A DNA stretch of 64,000 nucleotides, from contig NZ_CP015750.1 in NCBI RefSeq assembly GCF_001742185.1, positions 2,604,001 to 2,668,000 on the forward strand. The letters are read 5' to 3'. Below, piece after piece: positions 62,873 through 64,000 of this stretch (position 1 is its first letter; every line of letters begins with the position of its first letter). The stretch comes from Pectobacterium wasabiae CFBP 3304. GTDB lineage: Bacteria > Pseudomonadota > Gammaproteobacteria > Enterobacterales > Enterobacteriaceae. The translations under genes and the position numbers were made by a program. Below the pieces are notes generated by a model. That model made no database searches and had not been told where the DNA came from. It saw only the letters and a program-made list of their open reading frames with translations.

Positions 62873-64000
62873 TTAATGCTGTGCCGTCGCAACCTGTGGT
62901 TTTGTCTCTTCTGACTGAACACCTAACGGGTTGTTACCCCAGCACTTCTCATATTCCCAACCCGTCAACTCTTCCGCAACAGCGCGAGCATGAGGCGGTA
63001 TATCACTAATGGCTCCACCCGCTTTGATACGTGCAATCTCTTCTAGCAGAATGCCGTGGTTCTTACGATCCAGCTTCATCTGCGTCGTGTAGTAAATTGC
63101 TACCAGCGCCAGAGCGATAACGCCCAGTGAGAACACGCCAACAATCGCCTGCACGGCAGATTCCGGCTGTACAGATTGCCCAGAGACAAAGCCGAATTGG
63201 CTCAGCGTCCAGCCCATTGCGAAGACAATGACGGAACGTACCATTTTGCCAGCAAACGTCATTGCACCTGCGTAAATACCCTCACGGCGACGTCCGGTCA
63301 GGACTTCATCCACATCGGCCAGGAAGGTATAAACCGTCCAGGGAATGTAGTAGATACCGCCAGTGCTCAAGCCAAATACCGCGGTAATGGCAAACAGGAC
63401 GAAGATAGTCATGTCTTCTGACCAGTTCGCAAAATAGAGCGCGGCATAGGCCAATACGCTGACAATCACCACCATCAGTGCCAGACGGAACGGCCGTGCA
63501 AAGCCCATTTTCACGCAAATACCGATGAAGGCTGCGGTAGAAATTAGCTGCATGACCGAGCTGAAACTGTTGAGGTGTGACACCAGCGCCGTATTCTGTT
63601 TCAGGCCAAAGACGATGAAGTAGGTAAATGCGGAAGCGAAAAGCCATTCAGCGCCGAAGCCAAACAGGTACATCCCCAGATGCTTGCGGAAAATACGCAG
63701 GCGGAAGGTGGAGGCCATATCTACGCTCAGTTTTTTCATGGCCTGCCACAGGCTGGATGTGCTTTCACGGACGATTTCGTTTACCGGACGCTCCCAGGAT
63801 GTCATATACAGTGCGATCATCGCAGTACACATAATGGCACCATAGACCAGACCGGTGTAGAAGAAGGGGGTCGCAGAGTCTTTACCGTAGACGGCAATAA
63901 ACTGTCCTGGAATGAATGCTGCCAGAAAGTTGGCGATTTTACCGAAAATGGCTTTAGAACCTGTCAGCTTAGAGCGCAGTTTAAAGTCAGAGGTCATTTC
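62873..64000 (-). CDS. GPH-family oligosaccharide:cation symporter (TogT/RhiT-like), partial
   Basis: At least 375 residues; the frame is open at the window edge, and family members are about 490-500 residues, so the first quarter is missing. About nine TM segments are visible. Motifs include DFKLRSKLTGSKAIFGKIANF, the GIYYIPWTVYTFLADVDEVLTGRRREGIYAGAMTFAGKMVRS block (the conserved GPH cytoplasmic loop) and the tail IPPHARAVAEELTGWEYEKCWGNNPLG. In soft-rot bacteria such proteins import oligogalacturonides (TogT) or rhamnogalacturonides (RhiT). Which of the two this is cannot be settled here; rhiE in the same window makes either sensible. Confidence 0.78.
   Translation of the reverse strand, partial: EMTSDFKLRSKLTGSKAIFGKIANFLAAFIPGQFIAVYGKDSATPFFYTGLVYGAIMCTAMIALYMTSWERPVNEIVRESTSSLWQAMKKLSVDMASTFRLRIFRKHLGMYLFGFGAEWLFASAFTYFIVFGLKQNTALVSHLNSFSSVMQLISTAAFIGICVKMGFARPFRLALMVVIVSVLAYAALYFANWSEDMTIFVLFAITAVFGLSTGGIYYIPWTVYTFLADVDEVLTGRRREGIYAGAMTFAGKMVRSVIVFAMGWTLSQFGFVSGQSVQPESAVQAIVGVFSLGVIALALVAIYYTTQMKLDRKNHGILLEEIARIKAGGAISDIPPHARAVAEELTGWEYEKCWGNNPLGVQSEETKPQVATAQH

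Overview
The window looks like the chromosome of a soft-rot enterobacterium, most likely Pectobacterium (Dickeya is the close alternative). The evidence is core genes that read like E. coli orthologues (lpxP, ghxP-yjcE, acs-yjcH-actP, glyU tRNA), an exported rhamnogalacturonate lyase of the RhiE type, a GPH-family transporter of the TogT/RhiT type, and palindromic repeats of a kind I associate with Yersinia, Serratia and Pectobacterium. Species level cannot be read from this alone.

Layout. 1-9 kb: an AraC-type regulator beside a LysE-type exporter, tRNA-Gly(CCC), a small membrane protein, a DUF1176 protein, lpxP, two tiny AzuC-like genes under two CRP-like sites, then ghxP and yjcE. 9-24.5 kb: a Fur-box-preceded two-component system followed by a full Flp/Tad pilus locus (flp, tadV, rcpC, rcpA, rcpB, tadZ, tadA, tadB, tadC, tadD, tadE, tadF, and a TadG-like gene with a frameshift). 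A 202-bp palindromic repeat sits between tadC and tadD.

24.5-40.2 kb: a giant (about 3,180 residues once a frameshift is repaired) repetitive surface protein with an N-terminal LEPRMMFDAAA signature. Behind it, in tight translational coupling, are a TolC-like lipoprotein, a small HlyD-like adaptor, a HlyD adaptor fused to a GAF-like domain, and a polytopic M50 (site-2-type) metalloprotease fused to a HlyD-like domain. No ABC transporter is present. This is the most unusual system in the window: it looks like a dedicated export or processing pathway for the giant protein, directly downstream of the Tad pilus genes.

40.2-47.5 kb: rhiE, a 74-bp tandem repeat array, a broken Rpn-type gene, and acs-yjcH-actP on the minus strand. 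47.5-51.9 kb: AT-rich spacers with a PAS-like small protein and a TonB-dependent siderophore receptor carrying an N-terminal signalling (STN) domain. 51.9-59.5 kb: a minus-strand nine-gene catabolic operon. It holds a PRD protein, an SFCGS protein, DUF4312, DUF4311 and DUF4310 (apparently an uncharacterised transporter with PTS-like traits), an amidohydrolase, DgaE-like and DgaF-like enzymes, and a PRD/EIIB/EIIA regulator. 60-61.5 kb: a Fur-box-preceded FecI/FecR pair without an adjacent receptor, possibly partnering the receptor at 49.5 kb. 61.7-64 kb: an AI-2E-family transporter and the 3' part of a GPH sugar transporter that runs off the window.
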